From contig NZ_CP121634.1 in NCBI RefSeq assembly GCF_029714945.1, forward strand, positions 434,001 through 498,000: DNA of 64,000 nt. The letters are read 5' to 3'. The stretch comes from Bradyrhizobium sp. CIAT3101. GTDB taxonomy: Bacteria > Pseudomonadota > Alphaproteobacteria > Rhizobiales > Xanthobacteraceae. Position 1 is the stretch's first letter. The number at the start of each line of letters is the position of its first letter. Below are positions 17,544-26,777 of the stretch, piece by piece. Both the position numbers and the translations under genes were made by a program. The notes beneath the pieces were generated by a model that made no database searches, was not told the DNA's origin, and worked only from the letters and a program-made list of their open reading frames with translations.

Positions 17544-18326
17544 ATGGCCAAGCGTCCCTTCCTGATCCCCGGCGTCGACAAGCGGCTGCTGATCAAGGAC
17601 TCCCTCAAGACCATGCCGGACGTCACCCGCCGCCGTTTCATCGCCGGCGGCGCCAGCCTCGGCGCGTTGACGTTGCTCACCGGCTGCGACGTGATCGACT
17701 CGTCCTCGGCGGACACGATGCTGGCGAAGATCTCGAAATTCAACGACGCCGTGCAGGATTTCATCTTCAATCCCGACGCGCTGGCGCCGACGTTTCCGGA
17801 GAGCGCGATTACAAAGCCGTTTCCGTTCAACGCCTATTACGATCTCGATGATGCGCCCGAGATCGAGGCCGATGACTGGAAGCTCGAGGTGCGCGGCCTC
17901 GTCGACAACAAGAAATCGTGGACGCTGCCCGAGCTCACCAAGCTGCCGCAGTTCACCCAGATCACCCGCCACATCTGCGTCGAAGGCTGGAGTGCGATCG
18001 GCAGCTGGACCGGTACGCCCTTGCGCGATTTCCTGAAACTGATCGGCGCCGACACCCGCGCGAAATACGTCTGGTTCCAATGCGCCGACAAGGATGGCTA
18101 CAATTCGCCGCTGGACATGCGCACCGCGCTGCATCCGCAGACGCAGATGACGTTCAAATACGCGGGCGAGATCCTGCCGCGCGCCTATGGCTTCCCGATG
18201 AAGATCCGCGTGCCGACAAAGCTCGGCTTCAAGAACCCGAAATACGTCGTCTCGATGGAAGTCACCAACGACTACAAGGGCGGCTATTGGGAAGACCAGG
18301 GATACAATTCGTACAGCGGAAGCTGA
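17544..18326 (+). CDS. Tat-exported molybdopterin-dependent oxidoreductase (sulfite oxidase-like fold)
   Basis: The 260-residue protein has a Tat signal (TRRRFIAGG at 28-36) ending in a lipobox-like LLTGC (Cys48), so it may be a membrane-anchored lipoprotein. The mature part is a single Oxidored_molyb (SUOX) domain with the Mo-ligand Cys about 145 in RHICVEGWSAIGSW. It has no heme or dimerisation domain, like MsrP/YedY. It pairs with the cytochrome b just upstream, which would link it to the quinone pool. The substrate (sulfoxide, sulfite or other) cannot be decided; MsrP normally pairs with MsrQ, a different protein. Confidence 0.9.
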   Translation: MAKRPFLIPGVDKRLLIKDSLKTMPDVTRRRFIAGGASLGALTLLTGCDVIDSSSADTMLAKISKFNDAVQDFIFNPDALAPTFPESAITKPFPFNAYYDLDDAPEIEADDWKLEVRGLVDNKKSWTLPELTKLPQFTQITRHICVEGWSAIGSWTGTPLRDFLKLIGADTRAKYVWFQCADKDGYNSPLDMRTALHPQTQMTFKYAGEILPRAYGFPMKIRVPTKLGFKNPKYVVSMEVTNDYKGGYWEDQGYNSYSGS

Positions 18327-18343
18327 CGGCTTGCACCGCTGCC

Positions 18344-18432
18344 GTAGGGCGGATTAGCGAAGCGTAATCCGCCATGCATCCGCGCTTGCCGAACAAAGTT
18401 GGTGGGTTACGCCTTCGGCTAACCCACCCTAC
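18344..18432. repeat. Interspersed double-hairpin repeat, family A (copy 3, hybrid)
   Basis: The left hairpin is GGCGGATTA...TAATCCGCC and the right hairpin is GGTGGGTTA...TAACCCACC. Each stem is intact although the two halves no longer match each other, showing that each hairpin is kept on its own. Confidence 0.85.
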
Positions 18433-18440
18433 AGCACCGT

Positions 18441-19631
18441 CTATCTGGCTGGCCCCACCTTCCTCTGCAGCAACGATAGCACCGCCCCCAGCGCCAGCAG
18501 CGCCGCCGAGACGTTCAGCGCGTAACTCAGGCTCCCGAGCGCATCGGTGATGGCGCCGACCACGATCGGGCCGAGCGTCTGGCCGACACCGAACGAGATC
18601 GTCATCGCCGCGATCGCGCGCGGCCATACCTCGCTCGGATAGTTGAAGCGCACGAAGGCGGTGGTCGAGCCGACCACGGCGAAGAAGGCGACGCCGAACA
18701 CCACCGCCGAGGTCGCGAGCCACGCGGTCGAATGTCCGAGCATCGGCAGGCCGGCGCCGATCGCGTTGGTGCCGAGAATGATCGCGGTGGCGAGACCGCC
18801 GCGGTCGAGCGCGAGCACGCCGCGCCAGACCCAGGGCGTCACGAACGCACTCATGCCGATCAGGCCCCAGAAGCCGGCTTGCGCCGCCGCGCCGCCGCCG
18901 CCGTCGCGCACATAGGCGATCATGAAGGTCATGTAGGCGATGTAGCCCGCGCCAAACAGGAAGTAGGCGGCGAGATAGATCAATGCGGGAAGGATCCGGA
19001 ATGAGCCGTGACCATCTTCCGAGAAACGCGCGCCGCTCTCGATCCGGACCAGGAACAGCGGCACGGTCATGATGGTCGAGAGCAGCGTCAGCGCCCACCA
19101 CACCATCCACCACGAGCCGGGCCCGAAATATTGCAGCGTGAACGGCGCGATCAGCCCGGAGGAAAGAATGCCGATGCCGGGGCCGGCATAGAACAGGCTC
19201 AGCAGGAAATTGGCCCGCTCCGGGCGCGACTGCGCGATGGTTGCGGCCAATGCGCCGCCGGCGACGAACCCGGCCGCGGCCCCCAGGCCCAGCGCGAGGC
19301 GCGCCAGGCTCAGCGCGATGAAATTGCCCGTCAACGCGCAGGTCGCAAGCGCGGCGACGCAGGCCACGGTTCCGCCGCGGATCGCCGCCGCCCAGCCGAC
19401 GCGCTGGATCAGCCGGGATGCCACCAGGGCGCCCACGAGGTAGCCGACGGCGTTGATGGTGTTCATGAAACCAGCCGCCGAGTAGGACCAGCCGAGGTCC
19501 TCCCGCATGTCGGGCAGCACCAGCGCATAGGCAAAACGGCCGATGCCGAGCCCGACGGTCGCGGCCAGCGACAGGGTCAGGATCAGCCGCGCGGGATGTG
19601 CGACGGGCGGGGGTCGATCTGGGGCGAGCAA
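18441..19631 (-). CDS. MFS transporter, YbfB/YjiJ family
   Basis: The 396-residue protein has twelve predicted membrane helices. The N-terminal half has GLGIGRFAYALVLPDM and GFMNTINAVGYLVGAL, characteristic of the YbfB/YjiJ (MFS_4) family; the central loop is short and charged. Members are putative efflux carriers with unknown substrates. The gene stands alone between two interspersed repeats and is convergent with the molybdenum oxidoreductase gene. Confidence 0.88.
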   Translation of the reverse strand: MLAPDRPPPVAHPARLILTLSLAATVGLGIGRFAYALVLPDMREDLGWSYSAAGFMNTINAVGYLVGALVASRLIQRVGWAAAIRGGTVACVAALATCALTGNFIALSLARLALGLGAAAGFVAGGALAATIAQSRPERANFLLSLFYAGPGIGILSSGLIAPFTLQYFGPGSWWMVWWALTLLSTIMTVPLFLVRIESGARFSEDGHGSFRILPALIYLAAYFLFGAGYIAYMTFMIAYVRDGGGGAAAQAGFWGLIGMSAFVTPWVWRGVLALDRGGLATAIILGTNAIGAGLPMLGHSTAWLATSAVVFGVAFFAVVGSTTAFVRFNYPSEVWPRAIAAMTISFGVGQTLGPIVVGAITDALGSLSYALNVSAALLALGAVLSLLQRKVGPAR

Positions 19632-19754
19632 GGGGTACTCCGGCGACCCTCAGTGTGGCAGGCCCTGCCCGGCTTGCACAGCCGCGCGGCGGCAATGGTG
19701 TCTTGCCAAGCGCGCAACGCCGCTCTAGCACTCCGGCCGAAATTCACGAGATGC

Positions 19755-19841
19755 CGTCATGCCCGGCCTTGTGCCGGGCATCCACGTCTTCGGCGCTGTT
19801 GAGGCAAGACGTGGATGGCCGGGACAAGCCCGGCCATGACG
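19755..19841. repeat. Interspersed large inverted repeat, family D (copy 1)
   Basis: GTCATGCCCGG...CATCCACGTCTT pairs with AAGACGTGGATGG...CCGGCCATGAC. It lies just upstream of leuB, ending 20 bp before its ATG. Confidence 0.8.
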
Positions 19842-19860
19842 AAACGGAGGAAGAACGACC

Positions 19861-20973
19861 ATGGCGACCCACAAATTGCTGCTGCTCCCCGGCGACGGTA
19901 TCGGCCCCGAGGTGATGGGCGAGGTGAAGCGGCTGATCGATTGGCTCAATTCGGCCGGGATCGCCAAATTCGAGACCGATACGGGCCTGGTCGGCGGCTC
20001 GGCCTATGACGCCCACAAGGTGTCGATCTCCGAGGGCGACATGGTCAAGGCGCTCGCCGCCGACGCCATCATCTTCGGCGCGGTCGGCGGCCCGAAGTGG
20101 GACGCCGTGCCTTACGAGGTGCGCCCCGAAGCCGGCCTGCTGCGCCTGCGCAAGGATCTCGCTTTGTTCGCCAACCTCCGTCCGGCCGTCTGCTATCCGG
20201 CGCTGGCCGACGCTTCGAGCCTGAAGCGCGAGGCGGTCGAGGGTCTCGACATCGTCATCGTGCGCGAGCTCACCGGCGGCGTCTATTTCGGCGAGCCCAA
20301 GACCATCACCGATCTCGGCAACGGCCAGAAGCGCGCCGTCGATACCCAGGTCTACGATACCTATGAGATCGAGCGCATCGGCCGCGTCGCCTTCGAGCTT
20401 GCCAAGAAGCGCAAGAACAAGGTGACGTCGATGGAGAAGCGCAACGTCATGAAGTCGGGCGTGCTCTGGAATGAGGTCATGACCGCGGTCCACAAGCGCG
20501 AATATCCCGATGTCACGCTCGAGCATCAGCTCGCCGATTCCGGCGGCATGATGCTGGTGAAGTGGCCGAAGCAGTTCGACGTCATCGTCACCGACAATCT
20601 GTTCGGCGACATGCTGTCCGACATCGCGGCGATGCTGACCGGTTCGCTCGGCATGCTGCCGTCCGCTTCGCTCGGCGAAGTCGACGTCAAGAGCAAGAAG
20701 CGCAAGGCGCTGTACGAGCCCGTGCACGGTTCGGCGCCCGACATCGCGGGCAAGGGTCTCGCCAATCCGATCGCGATGATCTCGTCGTTCGGCATGGCGC
20801 TGCGCTATTCCTTCGACATGGGCGCGCTCGCCGACAAGGTCGACGCCGCGATCGCCGCCGTGCTGGCGAGCGGCCTGCGCACCGCCGACATCAAGTCGGA
20901 AGGGACGACCGCTGCCTCGACCACGCAGATGGGCGAAGCGATCCTGAAGGAACTGCAGAAGCTGCACGCTTAA
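19861..20973 (+). CDS. leuB: 3-isopropylmalate dehydrogenase LeuB
   Basis: The 370-residue NAD-dependent oxidative decarboxylase catalyses the third leucine-specific step. It shows [13 protein letters not shown] near the N-terminus, the substrate-binding Arg region [18 protein letters not shown], catalytic Tyr in [10 protein letters not shown], catalytic Lys in [13 protein letters not shown], and the metal-binding [16 protein letters not shown]. The ribosome site is GGAGGAAG. It is not adjacent to leuC or leuD, which lie 11-18 kb downstream, so the pathway is split across the window. An interspersed repeat occupies its immediate upstream DNA. Confidence 0.97.
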   Translation: MATHKLLLLPGDGIGPEVMGEVKRLIDWLNSAGIAKFETDTGLVGGSAYDAHKVSISEGDMVKALAADAIIFGAVGGPKWDAVPYEVRPEAGLLRLRKDLALFANLRPAVCYPALADASSLKREAVEGLDIVIVRELTGGVYFGEPKTITDLGNGQKRAVDTQVYDTYEIERIGRVAFELAKKRKNKVTSMEKRNVMKSGVLWNEVMTAVHKREYPDVTLEHQLADSGGMMLVKWPKQFDVIVTDNLFGDMLSDIAAMLTGSLGMLPSASLGEVDVKSKKRKALYEPVHGSAPDIAGKGLANPIAMISSFGMALRYSFDMGALADKVDAAIAAVLASGLRTADIKSEGTTAASTTQMGEAILKELQKLHA

Positions 20974-20991
20974 GCGGCAAACGCAGCTCTC

Positions 20992-21082
20992 GTAGGGTGG
21001 GCAAGGCGGAAGCGTGCCCACGTTCTGAGTGCGATTAGAGAAAGATGGTGGGCACGGTGCGGTGCGCCTTTGCCCACCCTGC
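20992..21082. repeat. Interspersed double-hairpin repeat, family A (copy 4)
   Basis: It begins GTAGGGTGGGCAAGGCGGAA and ends TTTGCCCACCCTGC. It lies between leuB and the acyltransferase; the end of the element is 25 bp from the acyltransferase start. Confidence 0.85.
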
Positions 21083-21107
21083 GGCACCTGCTCTCGGAGC
21101 CTGGCTC

Positions 21108-21746
21108 ATGGACGCCTCTTCCCGCCCCAAGATCGCGGAAACCATCATCCATGAGACGGTGCGCCAGCGCGAGGCGCAGATCGGGCGCCGTTGCGAGATC
21201 CTGAGCCATACGCGCATCGAATACGCGACGCTCGGCGACTACTCCTATCTCGGCGAAAACTGCGATGTCGCCGACGCCGTGATCGGCAAGTTCACCGCGA
21301 TCGCGAACTCGGTGCGCATCGGCGCGCCCAATCATCCGATGGGCCGCGCCTCGCAGCACCGCTTCACCTATGTCCCGGAATATTACGAGGCGAGCGCGTC
21401 GCGCGACCGCGACTTCTTCGCGGATCGCCGCGGCGATCGCGTCATCGTCGGCAATGATGTCTGGATCGGCCATGCCGCGATCCTGCTGCCGGGCGTCACG
21501 GTCGGCGACGGTGCGGTGATCGGCGCCGGCGCGGTCGTCAGCCGCGATGTCGCGCCCTATACGATCGTCGGCGGCGTTCCCGCGCGCGCCATCCGCAAGC
21601 GGTTTGACGATGCCGTCGCGGCCAGCCTGCGCCGCATCGCCTGGTGGGATTGGCCGGATCAGCTCATCTTCGAGCGCCTCGCCGATTTCCGCTCGGAGGC
21701 GATCGAGGAGTTTTGCCGGCGATACGATCCGGCGGCCAATTCATAA
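21108..21746 (+). CDS. Hexapeptide-repeat acyltransferase, phosphonate-cluster type
   Basis: The 212-residue left-handed beta-helix acyltransferase has turns visible as repeated [IV]G-x-x-x-x-[IV] units ([50 protein letters not shown]). The family core [14 protein letters not shown] and [12 protein letters not shown] resembles the hexapeptide transferases often found in phn clusters and xenobiotic acyltransferases. The active-site His is probably in NHPMGR. No phosphonate genes are present here, so the substrate is open. I start it at ATG 21108 because the earlier in-frame ATG at 21045 lies inside the family A repeat. Confidence 0.85.
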   Translation: MDASSRPKIAETIIHETVRQREAQIGRRCEILSHTRIEYATLGDYSYLGENCDVADAVIGKFTAIANSVRIGAPNHPMGRASQHRFTYVPEYYEASASRDRDFFADRRGDRVIVGNDVWIGHAAILLPGVTVGDGAVIGAGAVVSRDVAPYTIVGGVPARAIRKRFDDAVAASLRRIAWWDWPDQLIFERLADFRSEAIEEFCRRYDPAANS

Positions 21747-21758
21747 TCTCCCAAAACA

Positions 21759-21786
21759 AAAAGGCCGGGCGTGAGCCCGGCCTTTT
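21759..21786. terminator. Bidirectional Rho-independent terminator
   Basis: AAAAGGCCGGGC-GTGA-GCCCGGCCTTTT has a 12-bp stem with A and T tracts at both ends and lies between two convergent genes. Confidence 0.9.
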
Positions 21787-21806
21787 AATTCGGTCGTGAG
21801 ATCCGC

Positions 21807-22193
21807 TCAGTACAGCGGGAAATTCTGCGGATAGCCGCCGAGATCGGACGGCGTCGGCAGCGGCTGGCGATCGATCGGGCGGTTGTTGTTCTCGCGGGCG
21901 AAGGACGGATAGCCCACCGCCGGCGGGAAGGCGTAGTCGCTGAACTTGCGGTCGCCCGGATTGACCTCGGTGCCGCCGTCGAGCCAGGAGCGCTTGCTCA
22001 CATAGATACGGGTGCGACCCTGCTGGTAGACCGCATTGGGGCCGCTCGGGCCGTAAATCGGCCGGCCGCGATCGTCATAGCGCTGCTTGGTCTTGGTGTC
22101 GGCCGCAGCCGGTGTCGCGAAGGCCACGGCAATCGCGGCGCCCGCCGCAAGCAACGTCGCCAGTTTGTTCGCGGCAAAGAAATTCGAGCTCAT
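21807..22193 (-). CDS. Exported hypothetical protein
   Basis: The 128-residue protein has a signal peptide (MSSNFFAANKLATLL..., cleaved near ATPAAADT, about residue 32) and a basic, Tyr/Pro-rich mature part containing RYDDRGRPIYGPSGPNAVYQ and KRSWLDGGTEVNPGDRKFSDYAFPP. No known domain was recognised; similar small exported proteins occur in related genomes. ATG 22193 has an AAGGGGA site and is preferred to the longer frame starting at 22232. Confidence 0.8.
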   Translation of the reverse strand: MSSNFFAANKLATLLAAGAAIAVAFATPAAADTKTKQRYDDRGRPIYGPSGPNAVYQQGRTRIYVSKRSWLDGGTEVNPGDRKFSDYAFPPAVGYPSFARENNNRPIDRQPLPTPSDLGGYPQNFPLY

Positions 22194-22349
22194 CACGTCC
22201 CCTTCAGGCGGCAAGCCGCCAGTCGATTTCACCCCATACTAGCCCGGCCGGGGTGGCCGCAACTAGGTCAATTCAGTCACACCGCGCCGGAATAATCGTG
22301 CGCGCCGGCAAAAGTTGCATGCGTACCAGTGACTTGAGCTTGATGAGGA

Positions 22350-23138
22350 TCAAAGAGCGCCGCGCAATTGCGCATTGGCGGCACCCAGCAGCCAGTCCGC
22401 CGAGCCGCCGGCGTCACAGGAGCGCCGCTTCAGCTCAGCATGGGCGAACAATTCCGCGAGCTTCGGCTCGTTGCCGGAGGTGAGCAGCGTCAGCCGGTTC
22501 AGGGTGCAGGCGATCGCCGCGCGGCGTGCCGGCATCGTGTCGCCCTGGCAGGAGAAGCCGGAGATCTGCAAGCCCGGCTCCTCGTTGCGCTTGAGGTAGC
22601 CGAGGCAGGCCGGCGTCCCGTCCGCTGTGCCGGTCGGCCGGAACAGGGCAACGGGGCCGAATTTGGTGTCGATCAGGCCGGCCTGCTCGAGCGCGGTGGC
22701 CCCACCCAGTCCCATCTGGACGGCGAGGCCCGCGGCCGCCGGCCGCGTCACGTCGAATTCGCTGCCTTCCCGGTAGATCTCGAGCTCGGCCAAAGGCTTG
22801 TCGGCCTCGCCGGTCCAGCGCATCACGTCGCGCCGGCCCCCCTCGGGGTGCCTGAAAATGGTGTAAGAGGCTGTTTTATCTGATGAATCGAGCCGGCTAA
22901 GAGCAAAGGCCGGGTGCGAGCGGGAGGCGTCGGCCCAGCCTGGCTTCTCCGCGGGCTCGTCGTCGCGCAGGTCAGGCAGCTGACCGAGCCCGGCAAGCGC
23001 GAGGATGGCAAACAGCGCCAGCGCCCCCACATAGGCGAGCAGGCGTGCCAGCGTGCCGACGACCTCGTCGGCGAAATTGGCAAGCGCCAGATGGATCTGG
23101 GTGGGCGTTGCGGCCGTGCTGGCCTCAGGCGATTGCAT
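22350..23138 (-). CDS. Hypothetical single-pass membrane protein
   Basis: The 262-residue protein has a cytosolic N-terminus of about 32 residues, one membrane helix at about 33-53 (LLAYVGALALFAILALAGLGQL) and a periplasmic domain of about 200 residues. That domain contains Cys in ACLGYLKR, SGFSCQGD, AIACTLNRL and RRSCDAGGS, which could form two disulfides. No family is recognised. It is divergent from asd with a 116-bp gap. Confidence 0.78.
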   Translation of the reverse strand: MQSPEASTAATPTQIHLALANFADEVVGTLARLLAYVGALALFAILALAGLGQLPDLRDDEPAEKPGWADASRSHPAFALSRLDSSDKTASYTIFRHPEGGRRDVMRWTGEADKPLAELEIYREGSEFDVTRPAAAGLAVQMGLGGATALEQAGLIDTKFGPVALFRPTGTADGTPACLGYLKRNEEPGLQISGFSCQGDTMPARRAAIACTLNRLTLLTSGNEPKLAELFAHAELKRRSCDAGGSADWLLGAANAQLRGAL

Positions 23139-23254
23139 CCACGGCCTTCAGGCATGGTCCAACGTTGTCTTGAGGCCGGTTCTCGCATAGAAGCGCTGCT
23201 CTTCCTGTTTAAGCGTCAGCTTCAGGAACGGGCTTTTTCATCGGAGAGTGAACG

Positions 23255-24289
23255 ATGGGTTACAAAGTCGCAGTCGTCGGCGCGACCGGCAATGTCGGAC
23301 GGGAAATGCTCAACATTCTGGATGAGCGCAAATTCCCCGCGGACGAGGTCGTGGCCCTGGCGTCACGCCGCAGCGTCGGTGTCGAGGTCTCCTATGGCGA
23401 CCGCACCCTGAAGTGCAAGGCGCTCGAGCATTACGATTTCTCCGACGTCGACATCTGCCTGATGTCGGCCGGCGGCGAGGTCTCGAAGGAATGGTCGCCG
23501 AAGATCGGCGCCGCCGGCGCGGTCGTGATCGACAATTCCTCGGCCTGGCGCATGGATCCGGACGTGCCTTTGATCGTGCCGGAAGTGAATGCGGATGCGA
23601 CCGCCGGCTTCAAGACGAAGAACATCATCGCCAACCCGAACTGCTCGACCGCGCAGCTCGTGGTCGCGCTGAAGCCGCTGCACGACAAGGCCACCATCAA
23701 GCGCGTCGTGGTGTCGACCTATCAATCGGTGTCGGGCGCCGGCAAGGACGGCATGGACGAGTTGTTCGCGCAGACCAAGTCCGTCTACACCAACCAGGAA
23801 CTGGTCAGTAAGAAATTCCCCAAGCGCATCGCCTTCAACGTCATCCCTCACATCGACGTCTTCATGGAGGACGGCTACACCAAGGAAGAGTGGAAGATGA
23901 TGGCGGAGACCAAGAAGATTCTTGATCCCAAGATCAAGCTCTCCGCGACCTGCGTGCGCGTGCCGGTGTTCGTCGGCCACTCAGAGGCCGTCAACATCGA
24001 GTTCGAGAATCCGATCAGCGCAGACGAGGCGCGCAGCATCCTGCGCACGGCGCCGGGCTGTCTCGTCATCGACAAGCAGGAGCCCGGCGGCTACGCCACG
24101 CCGTATGAAGCGGCCGGCGAGGACGCGACCTACATCAGCCGCATCCGCGAGGACGCCACGGTGGAGAACGGTCTCGTGCTCTGGTGCGTGTCGGACAATC
24201 TGCGCAAGGGCGCCGCGCTCAACGCGATCCAGATCGCGGAAGTCCTGATCAACCGCAAGCTCATCAGCGCGAAGAAGAAGGCGGCGTAA
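23255..24289 (+). CDS. asd: Aspartate-semialdehyde dehydrogenase
   Basis: The 344-residue NADPH enzyme converts aspartyl phosphate to the semialdehyde, feeding lysine/DAP, threonine and methionine synthesis. It shows the nucleotide-binding GATGNVGRE at 9-17, catalytic Cys130 in NPNCSTAQ, the SGAGKDGMDEL loop and the active-site His region FVGHSEAVN. The ribosome site is GGAGAGTGA. The DAP pathway is also represented by dapF at 47.9 kb. A family A repeat follows the stop. Confidence 0.97.
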   Translation: MGYKVAVVGATGNVGREMLNILDERKFPADEVVALASRRSVGVEVSYGDRTLKCKALEHYDFSDVDICLMSAGGEVSKEWSPKIGAAGAVVIDNSSAWRMDPDVPLIVPEVNADATAGFKTKNIIANPNCSTAQLVVALKPLHDKATIKRVVVSTYQSVSGAGKDGMDELFAQTKSVYTNQELVSKKFPKRIAFNVIPHIDVFMEDGYTKEEWKMMAETKKILDPKIKLSATCVRVPVFVGHSEAVNIEFENPISADEARSILRTAPGCLVIDKQEPGGYATPYEAAGEDATYISRIREDATVENGLVLWCVSDNLRKGAALNAIQIAEVLINRKLISAKKKAA

Positions 24290-24297
24290 CAGGTCTC

Positions 24298-24385
24298 GTA
24301 GGGTGGGCAAAGCGAAGCGTGCCCACGACCTGTTTCAATCGGGAGAGATGGTGGGCACGGCGCGTTGCGCCTTTGCCCACCCTAC
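24298..24385. repeat. Interspersed double-hairpin repeat, family A (copy 5)
   Basis: It starts GTAGGGTGGGCAAAGCGAAG and ends TTTGCCCACCCTAC. It lies between the convergent asd and carbonic anhydrase genes. Confidence 0.85.
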
Positions 24386-24410
24386 GAATTCAAACCGCGC
24401 CGACGCAGCC

Positions 24411-25055
24411 CTACACCACGCTCCGCGCGCTCTTGAATTCCTTGCTCGTCTTGTCCAGCACGAACAGCGTTCCCTCCGCGACGCCGAAATAGGCGCCGTG
24501 CAGCTGCATCTGGCCGCTCTCGACGGCCTTGCGCACGAACGGGAACGTCATCAGGTTTTCCAGGCTGCGGAACACCGCGGCCTTCTCGATGCGCTCGACG
24601 AATTGCGCCATGGTCTCGTGGTCGCGCTGCTCGACCACCTCGCCCGGCTTGATGAACATCTGCATCCATTTGCCGATGAAGTCGCCGGGCGTCAGCGGCT
24701 CGATCTTGTCGACGAAGGCGCGGATGCCGCCGCATTGCGCGTGGCCGAGGATGACGATGTGCTTCACCTTCAGCACCGTCACGGCATATTCGAGCGCGGC
24801 CGAGACACCGTGCGCGTTGCCGTCGGGCTGATACACCGGCACCAGGTTGGCGATGTTGCGGACCACGAACAATTCGCCCGGGCCGACGTCGAAAATGGTC
24901 TCCGGCGCGACGCGGCTGTCGCAGCAGCCGATCACCATCACTTCCGGGAACTGTCCCTTCACCGACAGCTCGCGATAGCGGTTCTGCTCGGCCGGCAGCC
25001 GCTGAGTGGCGAAGGCGTTGTAGCCTTCCAGCAAATGCTTCGGGAATGTGATCAT
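24411..25055 (-). CDS. Beta-class carbonic anhydrase
   Basis: The 214-residue zinc enzyme interconverts CO2 and bicarbonate. The zinc ligands and catalytic dyad are visible: Cys44 with Asp46-Arg48 in CCDSR, and His105/Cys108 in LGHAQCGG. The length and the FIGKWMQMF segment fit the plant-type/clade of rhizobial cytosolic beta-CAs. It is divergent from the CitE-like lyase; bicarbonate supply to carboxylases is the likely role. Confidence 0.95.
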   Translation of the reverse strand: MITFPKHLLEGYNAFATQRLPAEQNRYRELSVKGQFPEVMVIGCCDSRVAPETIFDVGPGELFVVRNIANLVPVYQPDGNAHGVSAALEYAVTVLKVKHIVILGHAQCGGIRAFVDKIEPLTPGDFIGKWMQMFIKPGEVVEQRDHETMAQFVERIEKAAVFRSLENLMTFPFVRKAVESGQMQLHGAYFGVAEGTLFVLDKTSKEFKSARSVV

Positions 25056-25165
25056 GGCCTATGCCTAATCATATACCGGTAGCGCGAACAAGCCTTTCGA
25101 ATAGGCAGGCCAGATGCTATCGGCTTCGGCCATAATAGAGACGACGACACCGGAAGGAACGTAGC

Positions 25166-26047
25166 ATGACCCGCCCGCGCCGCAGCCACCTGTTCATGCC
25201 CGGCTCCAATCCCCGCGCCCTTGAAAAGGCACGAAATCTCGCCGCCGACGGCCTCATCCTGGACCTCGAGGATTCCGTCGCTCCCGACGCCAAGGCGGTG
25301 GCGCGCGACGGCATCGCCGCCGCGATCGCCGCAAAAGGCTTCGGCAAGCGCGAGATCCTGATCCGGACCAACGGCCTCGACACGCAATGGTGGGCCGATG
25401 ACGTCGCGATGGCGGCCAAGGCGTCGCCGGACGGTATCCTGGTTCCCAAGGTTTCAAGCATTGAGGATCTCCAGACCATCGGCCACCATCTCGCCGAGCT
25501 CGGCGCGGCGCCGACCGTGAAGGTCTGGGCCATGATCGAGACCGCGCGCGCGGTGCTGCATGCCGAGGAGCTGGCGGTGGCCGGCCGCGATCCGAAGACG
25601 CGCCTCTCCGGTTTCGTGTTCGGCCCGAACGACATCTCGCGCGAGACGCGCATCAAGATGATGCCGGGCCGCGCCGCGATGCTCCCGATGATCACCCATT
25701 GCATCCTGGCGACGCGCGCCGCCGGCCTCGAGATCCTCGATGGCCCCTATAGCGACATCAACAATCCCGACGGCTTTGCCACCGAATGCGCGCAAGGCCG
25801 TGATCTCGGCTTCGACGGCAAGACGCTGATTCATCCGTCGCAGATCGAGGCCTGCAACGCGATCTTCACCCCGCCGGACGAGGAGATCGCGCGCGCCCGA
25901 AAAATCATCGCGGCGTTCGAGCTGCCGGAAAACGTCTCGCGCGGTGCGATCCGGCTCGACGGCGCAATGGTCGAGCGCCTGCACGCCGACATGGCGCGAC
26001 GCACGATCGAGATCGCGGATGCGATCGCGGCGATGGGGAAGGGCTAG
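25166..26047 (+). CDS. CitE-like CoA ester lyase (HpcH/HpaI fold)
   Basis: The 293-residue TIM-barrel protein of the malyl-CoA/citramalyl-CoA lyase group has RSHLFMPGSNPRALEKA near the N-terminus, LILDLEDSVAPDAK with the metal-binding acid, MIETARAVLHAEELA with the second metal Glu, FGPNDISRE, and the C-terminal GFDGKTLIHPSQIEACN. The stand-alone gene lacks citD and citF, so it is not citrate lyase; (S)-citramalyl-, malyl- or methylmalyl-CoA cleavage are options. Its last 28 bases lie inside a 31-bp sequence repeated at 26988. Confidence 0.9.
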   Translation: MTRPRRSHLFMPGSNPRALEKARNLAADGLILDLEDSVAPDAKAVARDGIAAAIAAKGFGKREILIRTNGLDTQWWADDVAMAAKASPDGILVPKVSSIEDLQTIGHHLAELGAAPTVKVWAMIETARAVLHAEELAVAGRDPKTRLSGFVFGPNDISRETRIKMMPGRAAMLPMITHCILATRAAGLEILDGPYSDINNPDGFATECAQGRDLGFDGKTLIHPSQIEACNAIFTPPDEEIARARKIIAAFELPENVSRGAIRLDGAMVERLHADMARRTIEIADAIAAMGKG

Positions 26048-26050
26048 GGC
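26020..26050. repeat. 31-bp direct repeat, copy 1 (end of the CitE-like gene)
   Basis: A sequence beginning TGCGATCGCGGCGATGGGGA and ending GGGCTAGGGC is identical to 26988-27018. The match stops on both sides. This copy encodes the last codons and stop of the CitE-like lyase. Confidence 0.92.
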
Positions 26051-26200
26051 GCACGCCCAGTCATCCGATCGACATCGTCACGGCGATGTGCGATCGCGCT
26101 GCTCTTCGCTGATACCTGGCGGCGCGGCGATCATGGATTTCCGGGCTCCCGCGCGCGGCGCGGGCCCCGGAATGACGGATTGCATCACCAGGCAGCCTTG

Positions 26201-26701
26201 CTAGGCCGCTTTGGACTGACTGGCGGCTGCGAGGGTATCGCGCAGGTGTTGTTCCTTCTTTTCATCGAGCGAGGTCTTGAGGACCGTCCCTCCCGCATCC
26301 TTGATCTCATTGAGAACCTTGTCTGCGGTCATGCTCTTGATGAGCAGGAACAGAACGGCGTCGCCCGATTTCACCTTCGCGGCGAGATCCTTCATGAAGT
26401 TATCTTTGATGCCGAAATCGGTCAGCGCGCCACCCAATGCGCCTGCGCCGGCACCGAGGGCCACGCCGATAAGAGGATTCAGGAACACCATTCCAAACAG
26501 CAGTCCCCAGAAGCTGCCGCTTGCGGCGCCCATCATCGCAGTGTTCACGAGCTGATTGAGCTTGACGGAATCCTCTGTCTTGACTGCGATCACGGCATCC
26601 TGGATCGCGATCAGATATTCCTTCTGGAGCTTGAGTATCTTCTGCCGAACTTCTTCTGCCTTGGCTTCGGATGGGTATACGATCGCAACAAGGTCTGACA
26701 T
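26201..26701 (-). CDS. DUF1269 membrane-associated protein
   Basis: The 166-residue protein matches the DUF1269 pattern: N-terminal MSDLVAIVYPSEAKAEEVRQ, a central Gly/Ala-rich hydrophobic hairpin (about 70-105, FWGLLFGMVFLNPLIGVALGAG) and a C-terminal domain with DAVLFLLIKSMTADKVLNEI. The function is not established; homologues often belong to general stress regulons. ATG 26701 has an AGGAG site and is chosen over the upstream in-frame start at 26770. The gene lies inside a segment bounded by a 31-bp direct repeat, and an EcfG-like promoter lies about 80-100 bp upstream. Confidence 0.88.
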   Translation of the reverse strand: MSDLVAIVYPSEAKAEEVRQKILKLQKEYLIAIQDAVIAVKTEDSVKLNQLVNTAMMGAASGSFWGLLFGMVFLNPLIGVALGAGAGALGGALTDFGIKDNFMKDLAAKVKSGDAVLFLLIKSMTADKVLNEIKDAGGTVLKTSLDEKKEQHLRDTLAAASQSKAA

Positions 26702-26777
26702 TGAACACTCCTGTTCTGATTTGAAGTGCTGCCCCTGATCCGCTTGATATGCGCGGCCAACGTTTAACACAGACCGA

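Noticed and set aside
21045..21107. Upstream ATG for the hexapeptide acyltransferase
   Set aside because: These codons are inside the family A repeat; family similarity begins after ATG 21108.
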